Notes: generated by a model from the letters alone, not told the origin. Numbered from the stretch's first letter, positions 17,153-26,144 are shown. The stretch: 64,000 bases of DNA from a bacterium (GCA_008933615.1 WBUR01000007.1:1-64000); one strand, 5' to 3'. Program-made: numbers and translations.

Positions 17153-18370
17153 ATGCAAGCAGGCAATCCAAAATATGCCGGAAAGAAAATTTTAATTGGG
17201 ATGACCGGAGGAATTGCTTGCTACAAAATGTGTGAGTTAGTGCGCTCTTTAAAAAAAAACGGCGCAGAAGTACGCGTAATCATGACGCGTCATGCGACCG
17301 AATTTATTTCTCCACTTACTCTAGAGACTCTCTCGGGCTATAAAGTTACAACTGAGACCTTCCCCCCTTACGATTCTGCACATACGGAAATGACAGGCAC
17401 CCATCATATTGATATAGCAAATTGGCCCGATATTTTTCTTATTGCGCCGGCCGGCGGAAATATGGTGGGTAAAATCGCCAACGGTATAGCGGATGAGATT
17501 CTATCTACCGTCGTCATGGCCTGTCCTAAACCCATTTTGTTAGCGCTGGCAATGAATGACAAAATGTACCTAAATCCAATCGTTCAGAAAAATATCCAGA
17601 CCTTGCGTGAATTTAATTATGGCATTATTGATCCTGAAACGGGCTTTTTGGCTGAAGGCTATGAGGGGGTTGGCCGTTTGGCGGACATTGAAAAGATCAT
17701 TTGGAAGGTAGAAAAGGCACTTTTTGGAAACAACTCGCTTATTAATAAAAAAATCTTAGTGACAGCGGGGCCAACGCATGAATCACTTGATCCCGTGCGA
17801 TTTCTGACAAATCATTCTTCCGGCAGAATGGGGTACGCTGTGGCAAAAGAAGCCGTTCTGCAGGGAGCCGGCGTAACTCTTATTTCAGGCCCCACTCATT
17901 TGCCGCCGCCGCAGGATGTACGTTTAGTTACGGCTACTTCTGCTGAAGATATGGCCCGTGCGGTTGATGACAATATTTCTGATCACGATGTGCTGATCAT
18001 GGCGGCTGCAGTTGCCGATTTCACTCCATATAATCAGGAAGATCAAAAGATAAAAAAGTCTGAGGAATGGATACTCAAACTCAAAAAGACAACAGATATT
18101 CTGTCAGGCGTTGCCAGTAAAAAGGGAAATAAGATCGTTGTGGGATTTGCTCTTGAAACTGAAAATGAAATCCAGAATGCGCAAATGAAATTAAAATCCA
18201 AGAATTTGAATTTTATTGTTCTCAACAACCCCAAGGACATCGGTGCCGGATTTAATACGAAAACGAATAAGATCACAATCATAGACCAAAATCATATTGA
18301 AAAACTGCCGTTGATGACCAAAGAGGATGTTGCAAAAATAATTCTGAATCGAATAATAAAAATATTATAA
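17153..18370 (+). CDS. coaBC: Bifunctional phosphopantothenoylcysteine decarboxylase/phosphopantothenate-cysteine ligase
   Basis: 405 residues, normal length. The N-terminal CoaC half is a flavin-dependent decarboxylase (start GMTGGIACYKMCELVRSL, then TGTHHIDIANW with the active-site His, and the AMNDKMY substrate clamp). The CoaB half begins near residue 200 with KILVTAGPTHESLDPVRFLTN. Together they make 4'-phosphopantetheine from phosphopantothenate and cysteine in CoA synthesis. gltX follows 11 bases later. Confidence 0.95.
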   Translation: MQAGNPKYAGKKILIGMTGGIACYKMCELVRSLKKNGAEVRVIMTRHATEFISPLTLETLSGYKVTTETFPPYDSAHTEMTGTHHIDIANWPDIFLIAPAGGNMVGKIANGIADEILSTVVMACPKPILLALAMNDKMYLNPIVQKNIQTLREFNYGIIDPETGFLAEGYEGVGRLADIEKIIWKVEKALFGNNSLINKKILVTAGPTHESLDPVRFLTNHSSGRMGYAVAKEAVLQGAGVTLISGPTHLPPPQDVRLVTATSAEDMARAVDDNISDHDVLIMAAAVADFTPYNQEDQKIKKSEEWILKLKKTTDILSGVASKKGNKIVVGFALETENEIQNAQMKLKSKNLNFIVLNNPKDIGAGFNTKTNKITIIDQNHIEKLPLMTKEDVAKIILNRIIKIL

Positions 18371-18381
18371 CAGGAGTTCTC

Positions 18382-19848
18382 ATGTTAGATACGGTCAGAG
18401 TCCGCTACGCACCCAGCCCAACGGGATTTCTACATATTGGAGGACTGCGCACCGCATTGTATAATTATCTTTTTGCAAAGCACCATGGCGGAAAGTTTAT
18501 ACTGCGAGTGGAGGACACTGACCGCGCGCGTTTTGTGGAAGGTGCAGTCGAAGACTTTATTCATATGCTTAATTGGGCTGGGATTGAGATTGATGAGGGC
18601 CCGGGGAAGGATGGGCCATACGGCCCCTACTATCAATCTCAGCGGCTTGACCTATATACAAACCACGCGCAAAAACTTTTGAACGATGGCCATGCCTATT
18701 ATTGTTTTTGCAGCTCGGACCGGTTGGATCAAATGCGAAAGTTCCAGGAAAAATCTAAAATGCCGCCCAAGTATGACCGTACCTGTCTGCGCTTGTCTCC
18801 AGAGGCGATCAAAAAAAACTTGGACGACCAAGTTCCATTCGTTCTGCGGATGAAAGTTCCGCAGGATACTACGATCCAATTTACAGATCTTATCCGAGGT
18901 GAAGTTGAGTTTGTCGGTTCTAATATAGACGATCAGGTTTTGGTCAAGTCGGACGGATATCCCACGTACCATCTCGCCAATGTCGTCGATGATCACTATA
19001 TGGAGATCTCGCACGTTATACGCGGCGAAGAATGGGTTTCCAGTACACCTAAACATATCCTGCTGTACCGGTATTTCGGTTGGGACATTCCTCAGTTTGC
19101 ACATTTGCCTTTACTACTCAATTCCGATAGAAGCAAAATGAGCAAACGCCAGGGTGATGTCGAAGCGCGCGCCTACCCGCCCAAGGGTTATTTGACGGAA
19201 GCCGTTGTCAATTTTATATCTCTTCTGGGATGGAACCCGGGCGACGAACGTGAAATATTCACAATGGATGAGTTGATCAAAGAATTCTCAATTGAACGCA
19301 TCCACAAAGCGGGCGCTATTTTTAATATTGAAAAACTTAATTGGATCAATACGCAGCATATACGACGTAAATCCGATGAAGAAATATTCAACATGCTGAA
19401 GTCGGATCTTGAAAAATCAGGTTACTCCGATTTTCCAAAACAATATGTCATGAGCGCTATCGGTCTTATGAAAGAACGAATTAATTTTATTCACGAATTA
19501 CTTTCTTTTTCGTCGTATTTTTTTAAGGATCCGGATACTTTCGATCCCGATGGTATTAAGAAGCGTATGCTGCCCCCGGCTAAGGAACATCTCTCTGAGC
19601 TGGCGGATCGTCTTGAAAAATTAGATTCGTTTCAACATGACGAAATTGAAAAGGTATTCCGTGTATATGCTGAAGAAAATCAGATAAAAGCCAGTGAACT
19701 TATCCATCCTACCCGTTTAGCTATTTCAGGAGTAACGCTGGGACCCGGACTATTTGATTTAATAGCGGTAATCGGAAAGGAAACCGTTGTTCGCCGGATG
19801 CGTTACGTTGTGTCACATTTTGATCAGATAACCAAACTTCCGGCATAA
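18382..19848 (+). CDS. gltX: Glutamyl-tRNA synthetase
   Basis: 488 residues, class I synthetase of the normal bacterial length. The ATP-site signatures are RYAPSPTGFLHIGG (HIGG) near the N-terminus and SKMSKRQGD (KMSKS type) at about residue 250. It charges tRNA-Glu, and in genomes lacking glutaminyl-tRNA synthetase also tRNA-Gln for later transamidation. GGAG lies just before ATG 18382. Confidence 0.96.
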   Translation: MLDTVRVRYAPSPTGFLHIGGLRTALYNYLFAKHHGGKFILRVEDTDRARFVEGAVEDFIHMLNWAGIEIDEGPGKDGPYGPYYQSQRLDLYTNHAQKLLNDGHAYYCFCSSDRLDQMRKFQEKSKMPPKYDRTCLRLSPEAIKKNLDDQVPFVLRMKVPQDTTIQFTDLIRGEVEFVGSNIDDQVLVKSDGYPTYHLANVVDDHYMEISHVIRGEEWVSSTPKHILLYRYFGWDIPQFAHLPLLLNSDRSKMSKRQGDVEARAYPPKGYLTEAVVNFISLLGWNPGDEREIFTMDELIKEFSIERIHKAGAIFNIEKLNWINTQHIRRKSDEEIFNMLKSDLEKSGYSDFPKQYVMSAIGLMKERINFIHELLSFSSYFFKDPDTFDPDGIKKRMLPPAKEHLSELADRLEKLDSFQHDEIEKVFRVYAEENQIKASELIHPTRLAISGVTLGPGLFDLIAVIGKETVVRRMRYVVSHFDQITKLPA

Positions 19849-19908
19849 TTATCAAAGGGATTTAATTCAGGCTTAGACCTGTACATTCGTTAAATTAACG
19901 CCACCGTA

Positions 19909-20901
19909 ATGACTTCTTTAGACACCCCCATTCACAAGCCTCAAACTGACACATCATCAGCGGCAATTTCCGCTACCCCACAAGCTCATCATGATAACAA
20001 GATTGCCATGCGATGGTCACTTGGCATAGGTTTGTCCATGTTTTTCATGAAAATATATGCATTCTATATTACGCAGTCTGCGGCGATCTTATCGGACGCG
20101 GCCGAGTCCGTAGTACATGTACTTGCGGTTTCATTTGCAGCATACAGCCTTTGGCTCAGTACCAAACCTGCAGATAAAACCCATCTTTACGGCCACGATC
20201 GCATTAGTTTTTTTTCAGCAGGTTTTGAAGGCGCTATGATCATTATGGCGGCCATTTATATCATATATGAATCCGTCATGAAATGGATTCGCGGTTTGTA
20301 TTTGGAAAATATCGAAGTCGGCACTTTTTTTATTGTTGCAGCTACGCTGATAAATGGTTTGTTGGGGTGGTACCTTGTGACCAAGGGGAAAAAAAATAAT
20401 TCATTGATACTGATCGCAAACGGTAAACATGTTTTAACTGACAGCTGGACAAGTTTTGGGGTCATCGCAGGACTTGTATTAACCATCATCACCGGGTGGC
20501 TTCCGTTTGATCCGATAGTGGCAATTCTTGTTGCTCTTAATATTCTATGGTCAGGCAGCAAACTCATTCGTCAGTCCGTTGGCGGGCTGATGGATGAAGC
20601 GGATCCTGAGGTCCACAAAAAAATCACGTCGATACTCGAACAGGAAACGAAAAAACATTCAATCGTATTTCATGACGTGAGGCATCGTAACGCCGGTAAT
20701 AAACTTCACATAGAATTCCATCTTCTTTTCCACAAAGATATGACGATTGCCGCCGCTCATGAAAAGGCAACCTTGATTGAACAGGTTCTGGCTAAATCAT
20801 TTCCTATGGTAACTGAAATAACAACGCATCTGGAGCCGATCGAAGGACATAATGAAGTACACATGGTCTGGATGGAAGAGAAAAAAAATAAGCCCTTTTG
20901 A
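19909..20901 (+). CDS. Cation diffusion facilitator (CDF) metal transporter
   Basis: 330 residues with about six membrane helices (residues 35-230) and a C-terminal cytoplasmic domain of about 90 residues. The second metal-site half HVLTDSWTSFG in TM5 is canonical (HxxxD), while the TM2 half reads SDAAESVVH rather than the common DxxHSxxD, which may alter metal preference. It should export divalent metal, probably zinc, iron or manganese, by proton antiport. Its 3' end abuts clpS on the other strand and contains the hairpin described at 20881-20909. Confidence 0.9.
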   Translation: MTSLDTPIHKPQTDTSSAAISATPQAHHDNKIAMRWSLGIGLSMFFMKIYAFYITQSAAILSDAAESVVHVLAVSFAAYSLWLSTKPADKTHLYGHDRISFFSAGFEGAMIIMAAIYIIYESVMKWIRGLYLENIEVGTFFIVAATLINGLLGWYLVTKGKKNNSLILIANGKHVLTDSWTSFGVIAGLVLTIITGWLPFDPIVAILVALNILWSGSKLIRQSVGGLMDEADPEVHKKITSILEQETKKHSIVFHDVRHRNAGNKLHIEFHLLFHKDMTIAAAHEKATLIEQVLAKSFPMVTEITTHLEPIEGHNEVHMVWMEEKKNKPF

Positions 20902-20909
20902 TCAGGGCT
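20881..20909 (-). terminator. Terminator at the clpS end, inside overlapping gene ends
   Basis: AGCCC (20891-20895) and GGGCT (20905-20909) form a five-base stem. Read on the minus strand it is followed by TTATTTTTTTT (20881-20890), a rho-independent arrangement serving clpS and ppiD. The T tract lies within the last codons of the convergent CDF gene. Confidence 0.55.
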
Positions 20910-21213
20910 CGATTTGTGTATGTAAACCAATTTCTTCTAAAACGCCGCTTACTTTCAAACATTCACCCAGATCGCCTTCATAACATACCGCTTTCCCTGT
21001 CGAATGAACCTCCCAGGCAATGGCTTCTGCCCGCGCAGATGTACATCCAATCGCTTTAATTAACTGCGCAATTACTTCGTCGAAGGAATGAATGTTGTCA
21101 TTGAACAGAATTACTTTAAGCGGAGCGTCCAGCGATGTAATGTCTGAAGTTTCCTTGTCGAATTCGGTCTGGTCAGCCAAACAATAAATGGACCGTGATT
21201 CCCTATTTCTCAT
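20902..21213 (-). CDS. clpS: ATP-dependent Clp protease adaptor
   Basis: 103 residues. The ClpS core starts at about residue 32 with PLKVILFNDNIHSFDEVIAQL and contains the EAIAWEVHSTGKAVCYEGDL segment with the ClpA-contacting His region. ClpS delivers N-end-rule substrates to ClpAP. The N-terminal 30 residues are divergent, as is usual. The stop codon directly faces the stop of the CDF gene. It follows ppiD on the same strand by 32 bases. No clpA or clpC gene is in the window. Confidence 0.85.
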   Translation of the reverse strand: MRNRESRSIYCLADQTEFDKETSDITSLDAPLKVILFNDNIHSFDEVIAQLIKAIGCTSARAEAIAWEVHSTGKAVCYEGDLGECLKVSGVLEEIGLHTQIEP

Positions 21214-21245
21214 CGTCCACTCACCTCGCCAGCTTTTTTGATCCT

Positions 21246-23087
21246 CTATAAATTAAATTCAGCGCGGAAATCTTCGATTGACGTTCCTTTACGATACGCT
21301 TCCAGCCAGTCTCGGTATGCGCGTTGTTGTTTGGTATTGATCAATTGGCGCTTTAACTCTTCGCGAGCGTCCTGATATTTTGATTCATTAAATTCATCAC
21401 GCGTAAATATTTGTACCAAATACGCGCCTCTAGTTCCTTTTACAGGTTCACTTAATAATGATAATGGTAATTGGAATAACGCGCCCGCGAGTTTTGCATC
21501 ACGCCCGACTCCGGGAATAGAATTATTTATCGTAAAATTATTCAGATCCCTGATATAAAACGTTGTGTCAATCGTCTTAATATCCGCCATGGTAGTCATT
21601 TTCTTACGATATTCTTGAGCCCTGGAAAATGCCATTTCTTTGCGTTTTTCCTCCAGTACGGCGTTTTTGACTCGGTCTTTCACAGCCTCCAACGATTTTA
21701 TTTCCGCTTTGCTCCGACTGACAGTCTTGAAAATAGTAAACCCGAGGCTTGTTCGATGCGGCGTTGAGGTAGATCCTATTTCTTCGTTGAAAGCAAAACG
21801 CACTACATTTTTCAAACGGTCTGGAAATCCTGCGACCATACCGAATTCATTGTTGAGCATTTCAGCCGTGGTATCCACTTTCAGGTTGTGTTTGACAGAA
21901 TATTTTTCAACAGCTTCATCAAATTCTCCGTCTTTAGCCAGCTCGTAAAACGCATTAGCATTTTCGCGAACCGTTTCAATTGTAGTAGGGCTGGCTTCCA
22001 TTTTAATCAGTATATGGCTTGCTTTTACGCTGTCCTGTTGACCCGCTTCAGACTTTTTATTTTTGTTTTTGAATTTTGTTTCTTCTATCTTGATGATATG
22101 ATAACCGAATTGCGTTAATATCGGCCCGACAATGTCGCCGGTCTTAGCGTTAAAACAAGCCTCTTCAAATTCAGCTACCATTCGTCCGCGTGTAAACCAC
22201 CCTAATTCGCCTCCGCTCTTGGACGCGCCGGGTTCCGTGGAGTACATTTTAGCGAGATCCGAAAAGTCTTTGCCGTCTTTTATCTGTTTGCTGATATCGT
22301 CTAAACGCGAAAATACTTCTGCAGAGTCGTCCTTAGTTGCCGCATCGCTAAAATTGACGTAGGCAAGACGCGCTTTTTCCGGTTCTTTGTATTCGTCAAG
22401 GTGCGCATCGTAATGGGTTTTCAGCTCATCATCGGAAACATCGATCGTATTCGCTGAAAATTCTGAAGGGCTGAAAAATATAAGCTGTCCGTTTACTTTC
22501 AGGTTACGCCGTGCATATTCTTGCCGTAATTCTGCATCGCTTACGCGCGCAGAAAGGACAATCATGCTCTGTAATTTCGAATAAGGCAATTGCATACGAA
22601 GAATATTCTCGATCTGTGCCCATTCTTTGGCATAAGCCGGGTTACTTAATGCCTGAACATATTTGTTTGCGTCAAAAGCGCCGTCGGTCTGAAATGAAGG
22701 GCTTTGTTTCAAAAAGTCCGGCGGATTGTTTCGTAAATGAAAAACGACTTCGGAATCGCCGACGGCTATATCGTTTTTGATAATGAAATTGCGTAAGAGG
22801 GTTTCCTCGATCATTTGATTCCATATCTGATCGCTGATCATTTCCATTTCCGATTCAGATAAAGACTCGCCGTCTTTTTTCTGCTGCATTTGCTGAATTT
22901 GATTAAAGTACGCGGTCTGAAAATCGGCATAACGAATGTCGTCGCCGTCGATCTTACCGATAATACCGCGCGTGGTACGGGCCGTATCGGAATAATTAGC
23001 GCCCCATTCGATCACGATAAGTCCCACAAAACAAAAGATCAAAACATATAAGAGAAGATGGGTCTTCTCCCTGATTTTCGTCATCAT
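21246..23087 (-). CDS. ppiD: PpiD/SurA-like peptidyl-prolyl isomerase, membrane-anchored
   Basis: 613 residues. One N-terminal membrane helix (about 10-28) anchors it, followed by a SurA-N-like chaperone domain (about 35-190) and a first parvulin domain (about 220-330) with the conserved GASKSGGELGWFTRGRMVAEFE and GPILTQFGYHIIKI segments. A second, weaker parvulin-like region begins near VKASHILIKM (about 355). Such proteins help fold outer membrane and periplasmic proteins as they leave the Sec translocon. AGGAGAAT precedes the ATG ATG start; either Met may be used. Confidence 0.88.
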   Translation of the reverse strand: MMTKIREKTHLLLYVLIFCFVGLIVIEWGANYSDTARTTRGIIGKIDGDDIRYADFQTAYFNQIQQMQQKKDGESLSESEMEMISDQIWNQMIEETLLRNFIIKNDIAVGDSEVVFHLRNNPPDFLKQSPSFQTDGAFDANKYVQALSNPAYAKEWAQIENILRMQLPYSKLQSMIVLSARVSDAELRQEYARRNLKVNGQLIFFSPSEFSANTIDVSDDELKTHYDAHLDEYKEPEKARLAYVNFSDAATKDDSAEVFSRLDDISKQIKDGKDFSDLAKMYSTEPGASKSGGELGWFTRGRMVAEFEEACFNAKTGDIVGPILTQFGYHIIKIEETKFKNKNKKSEAGQQDSVKASHILIKMEASPTTIETVRENANAFYELAKDGEFDEAVEKYSVKHNLKVDTTAEMLNNEFGMVAGFPDRLKNVVRFAFNEEIGSTSTPHRTSLGFTIFKTVSRSKAEIKSLEAVKDRVKNAVLEEKRKEMAFSRAQEYRKKMTTMADIKTIDTTFYIRDLNNFTINNSIPGVGRDAKLAGALFQLPLSLLSEPVKGTRGAYLVQIFTRDEFNESKYQDAREELKRQLINTKQQRAYRDWLEAYRKGTSIEDFRAEFNL

Positions 23088-23200
23088 AACAAGATTCTCC
23101 TGAAATTCGATTTATAAAAAAGTATTCATATTCCTTTTAGGGATGGCAAAATTACAATAATTCACGTAAAAAAGCAACTGTTTATATAGGATTTTCCGAT

Positions 23201-23238
23201 AAAAAACAAAGGCTGTAAACCTTACATTTACAGCCTTT
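23201..23238 (-). terminator. Rho-independent terminator of the 23267 beta-barrel gene
   Basis: A perfect 12-base stem (23208-23219 with 23227-23238, AAAGGCTGTAAA type) with a seven-base loop, read on the minus strand and followed by GTTTTTT (23201-23207). It sits 28 bases beyond the stop of the minus-strand gene. Confidence 0.85.
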
Positions 23239-23266
23239 GCAACAGAAGGAGGAGAGAGATGCCTTA

Positions 23267-23845
23267 TCAAAAGTGATAGGTCAGATTAATCTGAGGCCCT
23301 CGGATCGGCTTATCGCCAAAACCGAACGCATCGTCGTGTTCCCTTTTTTGATAACTGGCGCCTATACCTATAAAATTGAGATCTACTCCAAGCCGGCCAT
23401 CGAAAAATAAAGCTTCGATACCGAGGCCTGCGCCGAGTTTCAAATATTTGCGAACTCTATCCAGACTGTATGAGCCTGTTGTTTCGTCATAGATGCCGTT
23501 GATCTTGCGATCATAGAAGTAACTTCCGCCTACAACCGTGTACACCGCGATGCGATTTGTTATGCGGCTAAACGCATATTTTAAAGATAACCCCGTATTA
23601 AAATCACTGTTGCTTTTTTGGGCAACGCCGCCGATAACAAAAAGAGTTGAAAAATTTCGTGAGATATTCCTTTCATACGAAATGCCGATGCCGCTCACAT
23701 TACCGGCTGCAAATCCTATTCTGTTATTTAAAACCAAAGCATGCGGCTTTTCTGATAAACCCAATTCATCTTCCTGAGAAAATGCAATTTCTGAAACGAA
23801 GGCCAGCGCTACTGCGGCCATGGTTAATTTGATTAAACTTTTCAT
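23267..23845 (-). CDS. Outer membrane beta-barrel protein, unknown function
   Basis: 192 residues. A signal peptide (1-23, ending EIAFSQ) is followed by alternating strands such as GIGISYERNISRNFSTLFVIGG and a final ...GPQINLTYHF, ending in Phe as outer membrane barrels usually do. The size fits an eight-stranded OmpA/OmpW-like barrel. It is a single-gene unit with a strong terminator and a CRP/FNR-like site upstream (23955-23970), so it is likely regulated. No substrate can be suggested. Confidence 0.75.
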   Translation of the reverse strand: MKSLIKLTMAAVALAFVSEIAFSQEDELGLSEKPHALVLNNRIGFAAGNVSGIGISYERNISRNFSTLFVIGGVAQKSNSDFNTGLSLKYAFSRITNRIAVYTVVGGSYFYDRKINGIYDETTGSYSLDRVRKYLKLGAGLGIEALFFDGRLGVDLNFIGIGASYQKREHDDAFGFGDKPIRGPQINLTYHF

Positions 23846-23935
23846 AAAACGTTTCCCTCTTAAAGTAGTTAGTTGTTTTCTTAGCTAATAGAACAGCAAA
23901 GCCTCTGCCAAAGTTATTTTTAGAATTTACAATGG

Positions 23936-23970
23936 ATTATACGTCACGTGTAAGTGTGATTTAGGTCACA
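23936..23970 (-). promoter_or_regulatory. Perfect CRP/FNR-family-like site and -10 element upstream of the 23267 gene
   Basis: TGTGA-N6-TCACA (23955-23970) is an exact match to the core CRP half-sites. On the minus strand it lies 13 bases upstream of TATAAT (23936-23941), with no recognisable -35 hexamer at the proper spacing. The site overlaps the -35 region, so the regulator could replace or block it. Match by eye only. Confidence 0.5.
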
Positions 23971-24013
23971 GTGTGAAATGGGGCTACAGTTAACTTTGGT
24001 AGAAATGAATAAG

Positions 24014-25450
24014 TCAGGAGGGGTGTTGCACGATCAGAACGCTGTTCAGGCCATTATAATGATCATTTTCTTTCAAAGGATTTAGAGAGTCCTCTTCCCA
24101 GCGTTTGTCATCGATTAGAAACTTGTATTGGTAACTGCCATCGGATAATAATGGAATATCAATCCGCCAGAGCCCTTCTTCTACTTTGTGCAGCACGATC
24201 ATATCCTTCTGCCATGCGGTGAAATCGCCGACCAGTGTAACTTTTTTTGCATGATGATCATGATAATAAAATACGATACGGTGCTGCAAAATTTTCGGCG
24301 AGATGTCGACCATACGGAGATGTGTTTCCTCCAATGCTCTTTGAACGCAGGCGCGTGCAGTGATCAAGCCATAGCCTTGTTTTTCCGGAATAATGTCGGG
24401 TAATCTTCGCGCCGTGGTTGTCAGTATCATCTTGATAAGTGAAGGCGTTAATTTGGGATTAGCCTCCAGCATCTGTGCAATGATCGACGAAACGATCGGC
24501 GCTGCAAAAGAGGTTCCATCCACATGCTGGTAATGCGGCGCGAAAAACTTTTCAGCTGTTAGTCTCTCGATTATTGCTTTTTTTATCTCTTTTGGTTTCT
24601 TATCAAGCAATGTCCGATCCAGCTTCGTCTTTTTAATTAGTTTTCTGAGTTTTGACTTGAGTTCTTTTAACGGCAACTTCAACAACGCATGCAATGCTTG
24701 CGATTCATCATAAATTACATTTTCCAATAACATCGGCGCTGGCAGTAATCTGCTCGGTGCGACAATCTCAGGCTTCATAAATCCGTCCGTCGTTCTACCG
24801 AAAGAGGATCCGTAATCTGTGATCTTATTTTCATCCAACAAATTATTATCATCAATTCCGCCGACCGTGATAACATCGGGGCAACTGGCCGGGGGTATAA
24901 CTCCTTTCGTCGGATTATTCCCGGCAGCCGCGACAACGGTAATTCCAAGTTGATTCAGTTGTTTTATGACTTTGCAAATACGACTTCGTTTACTCGATTC
25001 ATTACGATCACCGCCCAGCGAAATATTGACTATTCGAATACGGTACTCCTTATGATGCTTGAGTATCCATTGTAACGCCTTCAATATTGCCCCGGATCGG
25101 ATAGTCTTGCCGTCAAAGGCCTTGATTAATACGACCGACGCATCGCTTGCAATTCCACGGTAATATCCTTTTGAAGAATTGCCGCTGCCGCACGCAACGC
25201 AGGCGACCATGGTTCCATGCCAACTGGAAGCCCGAACCAATTCAAAATCCGATTCTTTAAATTTTTCATCCGTCACATCGACCATCTTCAGAATGCGCGA
25301 CTCGGGTTTCGCCAGGGCGGGATGCGGGTAAAATCCGCTGTCGATAAATGCGATGGTCACACCTTTACCAGTGTACATCGTGTCTGCATTGACACGAAGA
25401 TAAACAGGAATAATGACGTAGTCTTTACGCGGGGGTTTTTTGTGAGGCAT
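24014..25450 (-). CDS. Subtilisin-like serine protease fused to a glycogen-binding-like (CBM48/AMPK-beta) domain
   Basis: 478 residues. The S8 catalytic triad is Asp37 (AFIDSGFYPH), His78 (WHGTMVAC) and Ser314 (DGTSFAAPIV), with the oxyanion AAAGNNP motif between. An inserted Lys/Leu-rich helical segment precedes the Ser motif (about 255-300). The last 80 residues (VTLVGDFTAWQ...GLWRIDIPL...YQYKFLIDDKRWEED) match the immunoglobulin-like E-set domain that binds glycogen in AMPK-beta and CBM48 proteins. There is no signal peptide, so it appears cytoplasmic. Substrate unknown; tethering to a glucan is inference. It stands alone between a beta-barrel gene and a repeat. Confidence 0.85.
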   Translation of the reverse strand: MPHKKPPRKDYVIIPVYLRVNADTMYTGKGVTIAFIDSGFYPHPALAKPESRILKMVDVTDEKFKESDFELVRASSWHGTMVACVACGSGNSSKGYYRGIASDASVVLIKAFDGKTIRSGAILKALQWILKHHKEYRIRIVNISLGGDRNESSKRSRICKVIKQLNQLGITVVAAAGNNPTKGVIPPASCPDVITVGGIDDNNLLDENKITDYGSSFGRTTDGFMKPEIVAPSRLLPAPMLLENVIYDESQALHALLKLPLKELKSKLRKLIKKTKLDRTLLDKKPKEIKKAIIERLTAEKFFAPHYQHVDGTSFAAPIVSSIIAQMLEANPKLTPSLIKMILTTTARRLPDIIPEKQGYGLITARACVQRALEETHLRMVDISPKILQHRIVFYYHDHHAKKVTLVGDFTAWQKDMIVLHKVEEGLWRIDIPLLSDGSYQYKFLIDDKRWEEDSLNPLKENDHYNGLNSVLIVQHPS

Positions 25451-25492
25451 GGTGAAACGGGATTAAAATAAAAGTAACTGTTCAGGATTTTA

Positions 25493-25589
25493 TGCCACTA
25501 AGACACTAAGCCACGAAGATTCACAACAAAACACATTGTTTTTTCTTCGTGTTTCCGCCTGTGGCGGAGTTTTCGTATCTTTGTGGCAA
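25493..25589. repeat. Palindromic dispersed repeat, copy A, with nested micro-palindrome
   Basis: The left arm begins TGCCACTAAGACACTAAG and the right arm ends TTCGTATCTTTGTGGCA, imperfect inverted copies of each other. The right arm is interrupted by a 15-base palindrome TCCGCCTGTGGCGGA (25554-25568). Copy B is at 60894-61000. A further remnant (AATCTGTGAATCTGTGGCAAC) occurs at about 25632-25652. The gap 25451-25746 between the protease and rpsU genes holds this element and the rpsU terminator and nothing else that I can see. Confidence 0.75.
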
Positions 25590-25683
25590 TTTTTCAATGG
25601 TAGCTGAGTAATTACAAAGTGCAATTTATAATCTGTGAATCTGTGGCAACTTTATTTTACTTTAAAACTACTGAGGTGTTACA

Positions 25684-25718
25684 AATAAAAAACCATGGTA
25701 CGGGAGGCACCATGGTTT
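25684..25718 (-). terminator. Rho-independent terminator of rpsU
   Basis: AAACCATGGT (25690-25699) and ACCATGGTTT (25709-25718) form a ten-base stem with a nine-base loop. On the minus strand it runs into a T-rich tract (25684-25690), 28 bases past the rpsU stop. Confidence 0.85.
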
Positions 25719-25746
25719 AAAGATTCAAATAATTAGGTCTTAAGGA

Positions 25747-25944
25747 TTAATAACCCTCTTCCAGTTGGATCATTTTCTGTTTCCGGATAGCGCGCATGCG
25801 GTCCGCTTTTTTTCTTTCGCTGGGCTTTACATAATGCGCCGTATCACGCAATGTGCGCATCAAACCGGACTGTAAGCATTTTCTCTTAAACCGTTTCAAA
25901 GCTTTGTCAAATGATTCATTTTCGCCGATCTGAACCGTGATCAT
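25747..25944 (-). CDS. rpsU: Ribosomal protein bS21
   Basis: 65 residues, very basic. ITVQIGENESFDKALKRFKRK followed by a basic helix (KPSERKKADRMRAIRKQK) matches bS21, a small-subunit protein near the 16S rRNA 3' end and the anti-Shine-Dalgarno sequence. A strong AAGGAG lies upstream of the ATG, unusual among the genes in this window. A single-gene unit with its own terminator. Confidence 0.95.
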   Translation of the reverse strand: MITVQIGENESFDKALKRFKRKCLQSGLMRTLRDTAHYVKPSERKKADRMRAIRKQKMIQLEEGY

Positions 25945-26091
25945 AAACTCTCTCCTTGCTCTTGGGTTGTATATTATAAACTTATATAAAAACAGGGTTT
26001 AGCAATTCTTCGAAAAACCATGCTAAATTTAATAAATTAATGCGCAAAAGCAAGGAAAAATTGTGAAATAAGGAGCGTTAATAATATGGAA

Positions 26092-26121
26092 AATAAAAAA
26101 CCCCGGGGTTGCCCGGGGTTT
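26092..26121 (-). terminator. Rho-independent terminator of the 26145 beta-barrel gene
   Basis: AAACCCCGGG (26098-26107) and CCCGGGGTTT (26112-26121) make a ten-base GC-rich stem with a four-base loop. On the minus strand it is followed by TTTTTTATTTT. It lies 23 bases beyond the gene's stop. Confidence 0.9.
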
Positions 26122-26144
26122 GAAAACTCAATCATGAAATCTTC

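Noticed and set aside
25493-25589. Repeat considered as a CRISPR array
   Set aside because: There are two inverted arms and no regularly spaced direct repeats or spacers; no cas gene nearby.
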